Assembly (NCBI GenBank): GCA_022560025.1
Contig: JAFISE010000045.1
Location: forward strand, 124,001-188,000
DNA from: Stagonosporopsis chrysanthemi
Lineage: Eukaryota > Ascomycota > Dothideomycetes > Pleosporales > Didymellaceae
Reading direction: 5' to 3'
DNA: 64,000 bases
The notes under the pieces were generated by a model that saw only the letters and a list, made by a program, of their open reading frames with translations, was not told the origin of the DNA and ran no database searches. Shown here in pieces: positions 34,476 through 44,816 of this stretch. The first letter of the stretch is position 1. Each line of letters begins with the position of its first letter. The translations under genes were made by a program, and so were the position numbers.

Positions 34476-35717
34476 ATGTTTGATCTCTATCTCCTGACGT
34501 TCAATTGTGCACGCACACTCGCCGATCCACAGGCGCTTGCGCCATCCTTCTTTGACGCCTTGCCAAAGGGTGCAGCACTACCAGACCTGGTCGCCATCTC
34601 GTTACAAGAGGTAGCACCCATTGCATACTCGTTCCTTGGTGGATCCTATCTCAAGCCCTACTTTGATCGTATCACCACCACCGTCCAGCTTGCAGCAGAT
34701 TTGCACAGCCATAGCAGCCAGCGCCTCGAGCATGTCGCTACCCGCAGCCTGGGCATGACGGCCCTCATGATCTTTGCAAAACCGAGCTTTACCCAGCGGA
34801 TACAATGGATACAGTCAGCAGGAGCAGGCGTGGGCTTCTCCAATATGGGCAACAAGGGCGCGGTAGCTATGCGTGTCGGCATCTCCTGTCCAGCATCAGT
34901 CTCAGACGAGACGCTGAACCTGAGCTTTGCTGCAGCCCACCTCGCGCCAGCGGAGAAGAACGTGGAAGCTAGAAATAAGGACTGGGAGAATGTCGTGCGC
35001 AATCTGGTCTTCACAAACCACGACGATGCAGCGTACAGCTCAAGCGAACAACGACCGCTGCTGAGCTCAAGCAGGCCACCAAGCGAACACACCGGCCTCT
35101 TCGACACAAGGAGCCACGTATTTTTCTTTGGCGACCTCAACTACCGTACACACGACACCTCGCCTGGCGAAAAAGCCCACGAATCCTATCCTTCAATGAA
35201 GGCTCTCGAATCCTCCCCAGCCCACTTCTCCCAGCTCCTCAGCCGCGACCAACTAACGCGAGAAAAAGAGGCAAACCGCACCCTCCACGGCCTCGAGGAG
35301 CTTCCCATCAACTTCCCTCCAACCTACAAGTACTCCACATCCCGCCGCAGCGACGACGAATGGCAGTGGGCCAGACACCGCTACCCCTCGTGGTGCGACC
35401 GCATCCTCTACGTAGCCTCGCAATCCTCGAAGCTTGAACCACAGATCTACACAGCGCTCCCTGTGCAATCTACATCCGACCATCGTCCCGTCGCGCTGTC
35501 CGTGCGGGTGGAAGACGCACCAACTCGTAGCCAGATCGAAGCGCAATTCGCTCTCAACCCGTCGTGGAAATCTCGACAAGAAGCTGCGCGCAGACGGGAG
35601 ATTATGGTCGGCGCATCGTCGTACCTCGTGTTGACGAAGAAGGGAAATGCAATGCTGGTTGCATTGCTGGGTGTGCTACTAGGCAGCTGGTGGATCCTCG
35701 CCTGGGTTCGAGGATAA
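34476..35717 (+). CDS. INP54: Inositol polyphosphate 5-phosphatase, tail-anchored
   Basis: A 413-residue intronless protein that removes the 5-phosphate from PI(4,5)P2. Motifs of the 5-phosphatase (DNase I-like) fold are in order: LTFNCA at the start, VAISLQEV with the metal-binding Glu, GFSNMGNKGAVAMR, AAHLAPAE, FFGDLNYR (219-224), PPTYKY, PSWCDRIL, and SDHRPV (334-339). A hydrophobic helix at about 391-409 (MLVALLGVLLGSWWILAW) followed by only three or four residues makes it tail-anchored, as in yeast Inp54, which sits on the ER. The absence of a Sac domain and the length also match Inp54. The start is the first ATG, and the motif LYLLTFNC begins immediately. It is divergent from the SDR gene. 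Confidence 0.92.
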   Translation: MFDLYLLTFNCARTLADPQALAPSFFDALPKGAALPDLVAISLQEVAPIAYSFLGGSYLKPYFDRITTTVQLAADLHSHSSQRLEHVATRSLGMTALMIFAKPSFTQRIQWIQSAGAGVGFSNMGNKGAVAMRVGISCPASVSDETLNLSFAAAHLAPAEKNVEARNKDWENVVRNLVFTNHDDAAYSSSEQRPLLSSSRPPSEHTGLFDTRSHVFFFGDLNYRTHDTSPGEKAHESYPSMKALESSPAHFSQLLSRDQLTREKEANRTLHGLEELPINFPPTYKYSTSRRSDDEWQWARHRYPSWCDRILYVASQSSKLEPQIYTALPVQSTSDHRPVALSVRVEDAPTRSQIEAQFALNPSWKSRQEAARRREIMVGASSYLVLTKKGNAMLVALLGVLLGSWWILAWVRG

Positions 35718-35823
35718 TTCTGTTCGCACACTTGACTTCATACACTCGCGTGTCAAATCGACTTACGCCGTACCTACAATGTTAATTTTGCTTTCGCTTC
35801 TGAACCTCGACAATAGACTTGAG

Positions 35824-35889
<66 letters not shown>

Positions 35890-36610
35890 ATACTACCTGT
35901 GTGCCTCCACCAAGTCTTGCACATGCAGAGTGCAACCAACCGCGTGACACTTCAAGACTACACATGATGGGTGGAACGACGTGTGTGATCAGGCTGGATT
36001 CATATACAGTTGGAAGGCCCGGAAGTCCGTCTATGAAGCATTCACTTGACATCGAATACTCAACAAATATCCATTGGTCACATGTAAAAGGACTTCAACA
36101 GGAGCTCTGATAGGAAACGGAGTTGATGTTAGACGACGCATTTGACTTGTCTTCATGCATGATTCAAAGTTTCTAACCACTTGTTCTTTAATTGTGTACT
36201 GGTTCAAGAATCGTTGTTTGTATTCGCTCGTTACACCTCTACTCGTACTCCATTAACTTTGATGTGATGCTCTTATGTCTCATGTCTATAGCCGCTATTT
36301 TGCTGGCAGCGGCTTCTCCAAGCATCTTATACCTTGTATGTGCTTGCAATATCCTTTGTACGTCCGTATAATCGGGAAGAGTTGACGAGCAGACATTGCC
36401 CTACCCTCAGCCCCTATGATGCACTGTACAGTAGTGTAACGTCGAATTATCCTGTTTCGGCGGGTTGCTCTGCCCGTGGTGGGCTCTTGGTATGCTTGCT
36501 ACGAGCATGATATTCAACGGGCCCCGTCTCGCCACGTTTCGTTGGCACCAACGAATCGAGAAGGCGGTCGGTAATCTTGTGATTGGCTTTCGTTACGAAG
36601 TAAACACATC
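35718..36610. other. Intergenic with long poly-C
   Basis: About 890 bp holding the 3' flanks of two convergent genes. Apart from the C tract at 35824-35889 it is A/T-richer than its surroundings with no supported gene. Confidence 0.45.
35824..35889 (+). repeat. Poly-C tract, about 66 nt, uninterrupted
   Basis: Uninterrupted cytosine run about 100 bp after the INP54-type stop codon, likely within or just past its 3' UTR. Confidence 0.97.
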
Positions 36611-37936
36611 TCAAACACCCGCTTGCTGATTAGCAAACTGCGCCTCCTTCTCGGCTTGTTCTTCATGCTTCCTTCTCATAACGTCCTCATGCTCCAGCCT
36701 CAGCTTCCTCCAGTCAAGCTTCTCAAACGTGAAGCTCCAGATCTTTTCTGCGACGCTCCTGCCCCACTTGCTTTGTGGCCCGTAGTCGTCGATCTTGCTG
36801 CTCTTCTTTCCTACGTGCTGCAAGACACTCGGCGTCATGGCGTATCGTAGTTCTCCTCGCTCGTTGGCGTAGTCTTCTGTCAGGACATCCACGAAGCCGA
36901 GATGTCGGTCTTTGAAGTAGTCGATCAATGCGAGGGCCTTTAGATGCGGGAAGACCATGCCCTGAGCACAGCAGCCGAACTCGGACATTTCAGCCACACC
37001 AGTAGGAATAGGAAGTACGGTATTGCGACCCATGCCGAAGTAGACCAGGATGCTTGTAGCGAGAAGAGCATAGATGGCGACGACCGAGCGCGGTGTGGTG
37101 AGCGTGAGAGACAGCTTTGTCGTCGGTCGAAGGCAGCGCACAAACAGCAGGATTGCTGTGGGGACGCCTGCCGCCCACAGAGAGTAGTACAGGTAGCTTC
37201 TCCAGTCTTCAGCGTTCCAACCGAAGAACTCTTCTGTGTAGAACAGGCGGAGGTAGAGGAAATCTGCCCTTGCGCGGCGCTCTGCAGCTTGCTGTTCCGC
37301 TTGGTTGATTGCGTCCATCGTGCGGTGATACCACCCATCCATGGCTATGACATCGTCCTCGATCATAGCGATATAAGGCGTATATTGATCGGCGCACGCC
37401 GACATGAGGTACCTGTGATCGAAGAGCGCCTTCTCAACGTATAGTCCACCTTGTCGTTCCATGTTGCGGATGTGTTGCATCTGGTCATCGCCGAACTGGT
37501 AGGTCAAAACTTGATCTGCCAGGCCAGGTAGCCATGCCGCGTTGTAATCGGGGTGTACGTTCGGGTTCGAGTGTGGTATGAACACTATGAGGTAGATTTC
37601 TTGTCGTTCTTCTGGTGTCAGCCCCTCAAGCAGCGAGCCTACGGTGTCTCGCAAGTAATCCGCCCCATTACGCTTGAACGAGGGTATGCCAACGCAGAGT
37701 TTCCTGTTCTTCTCTGGCCCGGCCTTCACAATGTCGTGGCTCGGCGCATCGTGGTAGGCCTTCAGGAAGTCCTCAGCCTGTTGGCGTCGTATAGCAGAGT
37801 ATCTCGCGGCATACCCCTTGCGAGGGTTGAAGAAGAACGAGGTAGGGTCGCGTGCAGATACTGCGTTGATAGTATACAGTATAGCAGTCGTAATGAAGAC
37901 GGCAATGCCGACAAGTGTGCGAGGAGAAAAGTGCAT
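36611..37936 (-). CDS. PGAP4-like glycosyltransferase with internal membrane hairpin
   Basis: A 441-residue intronless protein. It starts with a signal-anchor helix (TLVGIAVFITTAILYTINAV), then a glycosyltransferase region: 'KLCVGIPSFKRNGADYLRDTVGSLL', 'IYLIVFIPHSNP', and MIEDDV at about residues 191-196, the DXD-like acidic motif that binds metal and nucleotide-sugar. Two further hydrophobic helices (YLYYSLWAAGVPTAILLFV, and VVAIYALLATSILVYFG) are inserted within the catalytic region, then 'GCCAQGMVFPHLKALALIDYF' completes it. This insertion is the layout of animal PGAP4, the Golgi enzyme that adds GalNAc to GPI-anchor mannose, and of related fungal proteins. The sugar donor and acceptor in fungi are not established to my knowledge. 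The C-terminus is basic and helical. The gene is convergent with INP54. Confidence 0.83.
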   Translation of the reverse strand: MHFSPRTLVGIAVFITTAILYTINAVSARDPTSFFFNPRKGYAARYSAIRRQQAEDFLKAYHDAPSHDIVKAGPEKNRKLCVGIPSFKRNGADYLRDTVGSLLEGLTPEERQEIYLIVFIPHSNPNVHPDYNAAWLPGLADQVLTYQFGDDQMQHIRNMERQGGLYVEKALFDHRYLMSACADQYTPYIAMIEDDVIAMDGWYHRTMDAINQAEQQAAERRARADFLYLRLFYTEEFFGWNAEDWRSYLYYSLWAAGVPTAILLFVRCLRPTTKLSLTLTTPRSVVAIYALLATSILVYFGMGRNTVLPIPTGVAEMSEFGCCAQGMVFPHLKALALIDYFKDRHLGFVDVLTEDYANERGELRYAMTPSVLQHVGKKSSKIDDYGPQSKWGRSVAEKIWSFTFEKLDWRKLRLEHEDVMRRKHEEQAEKEAQFANQQAGV

Positions 37937-39229
37937 CGTTTCGGTCGTTAGCGAGTGACTGAGGTCGACGTGTTGCTCAGTAAAGCTGCAAAAGCATGAC
38001 TAGGAATTAGATGTAGTGTTGGGCAACGACGCTGTAGAGTGCAGAAAGGAGGCTACAGCATGATGTAAGTGAAAGCGAGCGCGAAATTGCAAAAACGAAC
38101 CAGGAACATGACGGCAAGCAAGCCAGGCTTTACGGAAGCCAGGCACTCGCTGATCCTTCCCGCATCAAAAGCTCCGTCGGGGAAAGTGCTAGTGCCCAGC
38201 TGAGTTTAATTTTAGCGATGGGCAGGGGTTTTTACTGCTTGCGTGGCTTCGCTTGGACCTTCAAAGCGTCCGGTGTAACCGCTCTCCATTCCTAAGAGCA
38301 CGCAAAAGCAATGGAAACGATCGCGAAATGCCATCCAGAGCTGATGCTACGCACTGAGGATGCAGTTCGAGGCATTCAGCACTCGAGGCATTCAGCACCC
38401 GATACTGTTGATTTTCAAGGTGATGTGACAGCGGGCCGTTTAGCCCTAGTCCTTATCGATGGCTCAACCACAGAGTGAAACGCCACAACGGGGATGCCCG
38501 CTGAAGGCAGTCAATCTCTGCTGGAATGAACGATCAGGAGACAGCTGAGCCACACCCAATACACTGAAGATGTAGAACGACGTTTGCTGTTGAGAGAATG
38601 CCGCCAACCTTGCCAGAAAGCAGTCTGCACCCCCAACGGGGTCAGAGCGTCAGAGCCCGCGGCACCGCATACCGAGTAACAATGAATGAGACTACATGTG
38701 CGCGAATCACTGTGCATTGTTGAGCTGCAAGACCAACGCTGGATGACTTGCCGGACGATAAGGAGTCGAGGAGCAAAGAGGCTTCTGCACTGCCAAGCAT
38801 TAAGGATTATCGTTTTCCTCCAGATAAATACGACACCGACTCGGCACTGGTATACTCTTCCTTCACAGGCTTCGAGTTGGAATCTGAACCGTTTCTAGTA
38901 TAGAAGCAGATTATTCTATCACGTGTTATATAACAAGCGCGAGCCGCGGGTCGTGTGCAGGCGCTTTCGGTACTCAGGTGTTTCGCAGTGGCGTCATCAC
39001 CAACATCGAATCTACAGCGAAGATGATCTCGCCATCAACCTTTCAGACAGCGCATTTTGTGGCTCGCCTTTCTTGTTTATTCTGTGACTCGTATTCATCA
39101 CATAAGCAACGATTCCTGAAGTACTGAGAATTGGCGGTTGACTCATAGTCGTTGCTCGCTTACCCAGACATCATCTTATTGATCAACAGCTTTCTTCGAC
39201 GTTCACTAAGAGGCGTCTTGTGCATTGTC
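37937..39229. other. 1.3-kb divergent intergenic region
   Basis: Promoter side of both the PGAP4-like gene (minus) and the LRR-like gene (plus). It contains a 16-bp tandem duplication at 38367-38398 and a palindromic TTATATAA near 38926. No gene was supported. Confidence 0.4.
38367..38398 (+). repeat. Two perfect tandem copies of a 16-bp unit
   Basis: The unit TCGAGGCATTCAGCAC occurs twice back to back. It may be a replication-slippage duplication or a doubled protein-binding site; nothing else supports a role. Confidence 0.8.
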
Positions 39230-40970
39230 ATGCCCAAGAAACACGCGCCAGCCTACACGCAGACTAAGCCGACATACGTGCACCCATCGCTTCAGAGCTC
39301 CAAAGCTTCGTCCTCGACAGCGTCCGAACCGCAGACCGTCAACCAGCGCATACAGCAGCTTCGCCGCGAGCAAACACCACGAGCAACACCTGAACAACGA
39401 GATGAGCTCACTTCGGTAGTAAGCAGCCGCACTGTCCCGCCAGACTTGCGGCGCATCTTGCACATACCTGAGGTTAACGCCCCGAAACCAAAGCCAGGTC
39501 TACGTTCACGTAGGGCAATCGGCGGTGCGAGGCCGCCACCCGGCCCAGCAGCGCCAAATAGTTGGCTGCTATCAAGTCGCCATGCACCTGAATATGTGCG
39601 GAAGATGAGGAGGCGGCAGTCTGGTGGTGAGACAGGTGCTCCAAAGTTCTGCATGCTGGCCAGAATGACAAACGACGAACACAGAGTGAGTCAGCTCGTG
39701 CAGCCTCTAGACAACGATGGATCAGTAGTAGAGACTTTCTTCTGTATCAACCCGCTTATTGAATATGCAGCGTATGCCCCCCGACCGAAGCCTTTCCCAC
39801 CACTGCCTTCGAACACTTGCGTTGCATTGGGAAGAACTCTCGGAATTCGAACAATACTACCTCCCTACAATACCCATATCGCTCAGGGAGGCGCTGTTGA
39901 GCTACCTAGCTGCTCACGGAGCTCAGGGCTGCCTAGACTTGCGGTCGTTCAAGATTCTGTTCCAGAATGAAGAGGGTACTGGCACTTCGAGTTGGGACGA
40001 GGTTCGCTTTCTGGATCTTACCGGACTGCTAAACGAACATTTTACTCTCGGTGATCTAGGGAAGTGTCTCAAGCGACAGCCTCCAAACCTACCGAACATG
40101 GAGGGCTTGCAGATTGCCGAAATAGCGCAGTCTAAGGGTAAAGGGAAGGTAGTAGAAGTGGCCGAGACGTGGGAGGATGAGGCTGAAAAAGCGGATATCG
40201 TTCAGCCTGTTTTGGCAGCTGTGCTCGCTACCCCGTACTTCGCCAATCTCAGCAGACTATCACTCGCACGTCCTGGCGCATGGGCATCCTGGCCAGATTT
40301 GCTGAAGATCTCACCAAACTTAAACAAGATCACGCATCTTTCGCTTGCCCATTGGCCACGTCCGTCAACCACACCAAACGCCGCCACCACCTCTATGGTC
40401 TCGAACATAAGCACGGTAGCTCTCGGTGGCTCACATTTCTACTCCGATCTAGACGACGATTGGCACGAAGCGACGAACATCTTGCGGCGGTTATCGGTCA
40501 ACACATACTCGCTACAATGGCTAGACTTGGAAGGCTGTATTTGGTTGAAGGCATTGAGCTGGCGCTCAGACGACCTTTTGTCCGTGTCTAGATCAGATCA
40601 TGACCCGGAGGAATGGAGGTACCACAAGGCATCGCCGGGTCCCGACTGGAATGATGCGTGGCGGCGGATCACGTATCTGAACTTCTTCCAGGGCTGGATA
40701 CCTGCAGACATTCAGTCTCTGCAGAACATACCAGCAGGTATGGTTCCGGTGCAGCTGATGTGTTGGCTGCGAGAGAACAAGGACAAGGCTGATGTGAGCT
40801 GGAAACTGAATGCACATGAGACGGGTCACGCTGTAGCTGAGTGGATTAGTCGAGAGAAGATGGCCAGAACTGTCAAGCAGGAGATACTCGCTGTTCGGCG
40901 AGCCAGTAAAGGTGCATGGTGTTACATCGACCACGGCTGGGGAAGTCCAGCTGAAAGCAAGCCATCATAA
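39230..40970 (+). CDS. Leucine-rich-repeat-like hypothetical protein, 2 exons
   Basis: Exons 39230-39685 and 39771-40970 (85-bp GTGAGT..CAG intron) give 551 residues. The start at 39230 (MPKKHAPAYTQ) is chosen because upstream residues look untranslated. The N-terminal ~100 residues are polar and disordered (QRIQQLRREQTPRATPEQRDEL, cut here to show style). An Arg/Pro-rich 'APNSWLLSSRH' segment follows. Exon 2 begins 'RMPPDRSLSHHCLRTLALHWEEL' and contains irregular leucine-rich-repeat-like strands (YFANLSRLSLARP, LNKITHLSLAHWP, YSLQWLDLEGC, RITYLNFFQGW). No catalytic motif, signal peptide or membrane segment is visible. The layout suggests a scaffold or recognition protein conserved in filamentous fungi, but I do not recognise a characterised member. 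The exon join restores continuous sequence and is well supported. Confidence 0.8.
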
Positions 40971-41338
40971 AGATGCTTAGGAGCCCTTCTTCAGCGCAAA
41001 TCGCGTACGAAACAATACCAAAGCATTTTTCAAGTTATCTGCACTCGTCTCGGGCCCGTCACGAGTTGTTCGGACCAAGCATTTGTTTCACGTGAGCTAT
41101 GGAAGTAGCAAGGCAGCTGCTGCCTTAATGCCTATAGCGTATACGACATCAAGGCAATCGCTAGGCACCAGCACGTGCAGGTGGTGAGCGCTAAGTACAG
41201 CCTTATGACAGCGCGCCTAACTTTTAAAATCCAAGATATCTATCCCTAAGTCAGAAGACACTACTGTGCTAGATCTTCAATCATCTCATCAGCAGTCGTC
41301 TGCTCAACTCGAGACATAGCAAAACACCAAGTCGCGCC
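40971..41338. other. Intergenic, promoter of the NmrA-like gene
   Basis: About 370 bp. The last ~60 bp is A/C-rich, as is common in fungal 5' UTRs. No other feature was seen. Confidence 0.4.
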
Positions 41339-42370
41339 ATGGAGCTCAAGAACATCGCCATACTCGGGGTACGTGTTGCCAGCCAATCTCTGATTCGTAT
41401 CTGACAAGTTCAAATACAGGCTGGGGGCAATGTCGGAAGTGCAATCATAAAGGAGCTTGAAAAGGACTATCCGTGCTTCAACATCACGGCAATATCACGA
41501 TCGACTACATCACGCGCCCCACCAGCCAACTCCGACCTCACATATAAAGCCGTCGACTACACTTCTCTGTCATTGCTCATCGAAGCATTCTCTGGCCAGG
41601 ATGCAATCGTGAATTGTGTTACAGGAGGAGCCACCCAATACGACGCCTCAAAACTCATCATCGACGCCGCTGTAGCAGCAGGCGTGAAATTCTTCTTCAC
41701 CAATGAATTCGTCGGACACATCGACAGCCCGCAATACCGACGGATGCCCGAAGCCTTCGTCGGCGCCAAAGTCCGCATCCGCCAGTATCTGAAGGAGCTC
41801 GCTGCAGCGGGCAAGATTGCGTGGACGAGTCTCAACGGCGGCCCGTTCTTCGACATGTGGCTCATGAAAGGGCCTGCCGGGATCGATGTTGCGAACCGCC
41901 AAGCAAGAATCTATGGGACGGGCAACAACCCGCTGTTCTGGACGCCGTTGCCGGTTATTGCGCAGGCCGCAGGGAATATGTTGAGGAACCCGGATGTTGT
42001 TGCGAATCGACCGATCCATATATGTCCCTTTGCGAAAGGCGAACTCACGCAGCGGTCGCTTTTGGACACAGTCGAGCATATTTTAGGAGCAAGATTTACA
42101 GTGGAGGAAGTGGATGTTGCGAAGATCAACAAGAATGCAAGGATGGCGTTGGAGAGGGGAGAGGGTGGCAAGGCGATGAAAGGCCTGGCTGTCAGCAACC
42201 AGTTCTACGAAGAGGATAGCGGGAGTGACTTCGGTCATCTCGTCGAAAACGATGCTGTGGGCGTGAAGTCTATGCCTGTGGAGGAGGCAGTGCGGGATGC
42301 CCTCGCAAGATGGGGACAGGATTCTCAGATTGTGGAGAGTATGTATGGCGTGGAGGCCTGTGAGGTTTGA
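41339..42370 (+). CDS. NmrA/isoflavone-reductase-like NAD(P)-binding protein
   Basis: Exons 41339-41368 and 41420-42370 give 326 residues. The first exon is only 30 nt and the intron splits the dinucleotide-binding loop: LG|AGGNVGSAI, forming GxGGNxG at about 10-16. The rest follows the atypical SDR pattern of the NmrA and phenylcoumaran-benzylic-ether/isoflavone reductase group: 'AISRSTTS', 'KAVDYTSLSLLIEAFSGQDAIVNCV', 'FFFTNEFVGHID' and 'WTSLNGGPFFDMWL'. It could be an NADPH-dependent reductase of aromatic compounds or a redox-sensing regulator; both kinds share this fold. It is cytosolic. It begins a run of genes whose products fit aromatic or ester breakdown (hydrolase, intradiol dioxygenase, amine oxidase, regulator). 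The sense strand is C-rich in the first half and G-rich in the second. Confidence 0.91.
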
Positions 42371-42844
42371 GTTGGGTTGATATGAGGGTATATCAGTAGC
42401 TAACTGTATGCCCAGTACTCAATTTGTGAGATTCGGCTGTTGCTGGTTACTGTCGTGCATGTCAGATGTTGCATGATGTAATTGGTGGGGTACATGTTTT
42501 GCCGTATCTTTTGCTTTGTAGACCTCAGGAGGAAGACAGGCAACTACTAAATTATACATCTCAAGAGTTGCTGTAGAAACACATGAATCTTGCTATTTTG
42601 ACGCGAACAGGATGGTACCAGACAAAGTCAAGCTATAGTTGCAAAGCTGTGACAACATGGGGTGGCAGTTGCCGAGTACTGTAGTGCTTACTACCCCACC
42701 AAAGCACCACAGCAACTTGTCTCCGTAAGCTAGAAGCTGACATCAGGCTCATAATTCTCTCATCTGCTCCCATCTGCTCCTCACGTATTCCCATCGAGCA
42801 GCCCAGTCAAGCATCAGCAGACAATACAGAAAAGCCGTTCCGTA
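42371..42844. other. Intergenic between two co-directed genes
   Basis: About 470 bp with no gene. A direct 10-bp doubling, catctgctcc twice, occurs near 42761-42780, just upstream of the hydrolase start. Confidence 0.4.
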
Positions 42845-43913
42845 ATGGCCCACCTTATGCGTGAAGAAGTACTTACCTCGGGCAGCATCTCACCAACCTA
42901 CAAAGCAGCTTTCGACGCACGACCCATCGAAATTAGTGGCACTGATATCTCAGGTTGGCGAAACTCGCGCGCCGAACATCTGCAAAAGTTACGTCATCTG
43001 TACCCAATTGCCGGCCCCATCCCGGATACAGTTTATGAGACTCTGCATGATGTGCCTACCAGAGATGGAGCCAGCATTCGCGTCAAAGTGTACCAGCCCG
43101 TAGTAGAGCCAGTTCAGGGAAAAAGTAGCCCGTTGATCATGATGTTTCATGAAGGAGCATGGATGATGGGCGACCTGACAGACGAGGACCAAAACTGTCG
43201 GATGTTTTCGCGAGACCTGGGCGCGGTGTGTGTGAATGTTGAGTATAGGTAACTGTGCTTGATCCTCAAAACATGGAACAGTACTGAGACCTGATAGACT
43301 TGCCCCTGAACACTCCTTCCCCGTCGGCGTGAACGACTGCTACGATGCGCTACTTTGGGCCATGTCCAACGCCGCCACTTTCAAAGCTGATCCCAGGTCC
43401 GGACTCCTTGTCGGTGGCGCATCGGCAGGTGGAAACTTCGCCGCCGTGTTGGCCCTGCTGTCCCGCGACAATAAGCTCGACCCTCCCGTCACTGGCCAGT
43501 ATCTGTGCGTCCCGGCACTCATCCCTGATACTAATGTTCCGCCAAACGTGGCTCATCTCTATGAGTCCCGGATGAAGAACATCTATGACCCCGTACTCAA
43601 AGGCGGTTTGCAGCCCGGTGGAGTCGAGGCCATCTACGCCCCTGAGACGAAGTCGCCGTTGTGGGATCCGTATGGCCATCCTGGTGGGCATGGAGGTGTG
43701 GCGAAAGCTTTTTTCCAGGTCGGTGGGTTAGATCCGCTGAGGGATGAGGCGGTGTTGTATGATCGAAAGCTGCGGGAGGCTGGCGTTTTGACAAGATTTG
43801 AGTTGTATAGTGGCTATGGACATATGTTCTGGACGAATTTTCCGGAGCTGGAGGAGAGCACAAAGTTTGTGCAGGATACATTGAGAGGTGTGCGGTGGCT
43901 GTTGGAGAGCTAG
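42845..43913 (+). CDS. Alpha/beta hydrolase (HSL/arylacetamide-deacetylase-like esterase)
   Basis: Exons 42845-43248 and 43298-43913 give 339 residues. It is a predicted cytosolic esterase or lipase acting on small esters. The oxyanion-hole motif appears as 'MMFHEGAWMMGD' in place of the usual HGGG, and the nucleophile elbow is GGASAGG with Ser177. 'VNVEYRLAPEHSFP' is formed across the intron and is typical of the hormone-sensitive-lipase (GDXG) group. 'DPLRDEA' and 'YGHMFW' supply the acid and His. The intron (49 bp) falls at the YR|LAPEH site where many fungal members also have one. The HEGAW variant of the oxyanion loop is a mild oddity. Substrate unknown. It lies downstream of the NmrA-like gene and upstream of the intradiol dioxygenase, all on the same strand. 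Confidence 0.9.
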
Positions 43914-44816
43914 TTGTTTGAAAATTGGATGCTAGAAAAGGTAGTGGCCAAATTCAACACACGCGTTTGCGTTCTGGCGTGGTTCGCTTCCACTAGCAAT
44001 TGATCAAGTACTTCCCTTTTCTAGGCCACTCCCGAAAACCATGTTCATGGTCTCAGGCGCACAATGAGGATATGCGAGCAGAAAGTCCAGAAGACATCAA
44101 CAGACTTCACATCTTTACTGGCACAGTCATAGCCTGCACTTGTCGCAATCGTCAGCAGGCTTGGGCCCACTTGTGCAGTGACGGATATGGCAGTGGCGAT
44201 GAACGTAGGCCTAACTTGCAGTGACGGGAAAGCCCTTAGAGTAAAAGGGAACGGCTCGACTGCCAAGGGAATTTTAGAAAAAGCTTGCGACCGCTTGAGA
44301 GCGTCCGCAAGGCTGTGAGGGAGAGCTAGCCAATCAGCGCAGCTAAATTACCCACCCGACATTGATCCGAAGCTAAATTGAGCCCCGGGCCGAGCCTTGA
44401 CTTCTGTGCAAGGCCCGCTCTGTTTCAACAAACCTCAGGCGTACGTACGCATGGAACGTACCGCTCGTACGCGCAAGTCCTGTATACGAACACAGTTGTT
44501 AGGATTGGTTGAGTTCATTGAAGCCCCAGGTGTCCATTACGGAACACCAGCCACAAACTGCGGGTCGACACGCGTTCGCGGCGAGCAGGCTCGAAATGTT
44601 GTTGTTCAGCTGTCTAGATGTCGAAGGGGACAGTGCCGCGTCATGGGCAAGGTCAGTCTCCAGCAGCAAGGTGGAATGCTTCATGAGAGTCCTCCAGATT
44701 CTCGAAATATAAGATCACATGCTTTTGTGTTCAAGTAGTATCTCAAGCTCTCATCCAGCAAAGCCGGCCTCTCCCTCTCTACTCTCTACTCCTTAGATAC
44801 GTGACCATTATTCGTC
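43914..44816. other. Intergenic, promoter of the dioxygenase gene
   Basis: About 900 bp. An open frame at 44397-44738 has no domain. A CT-rich stretch near 44760-44795 precedes the start. There are clustered GTACG/CGTAC words at 44440-44475, weakly palindromic. Confidence 0.4.
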
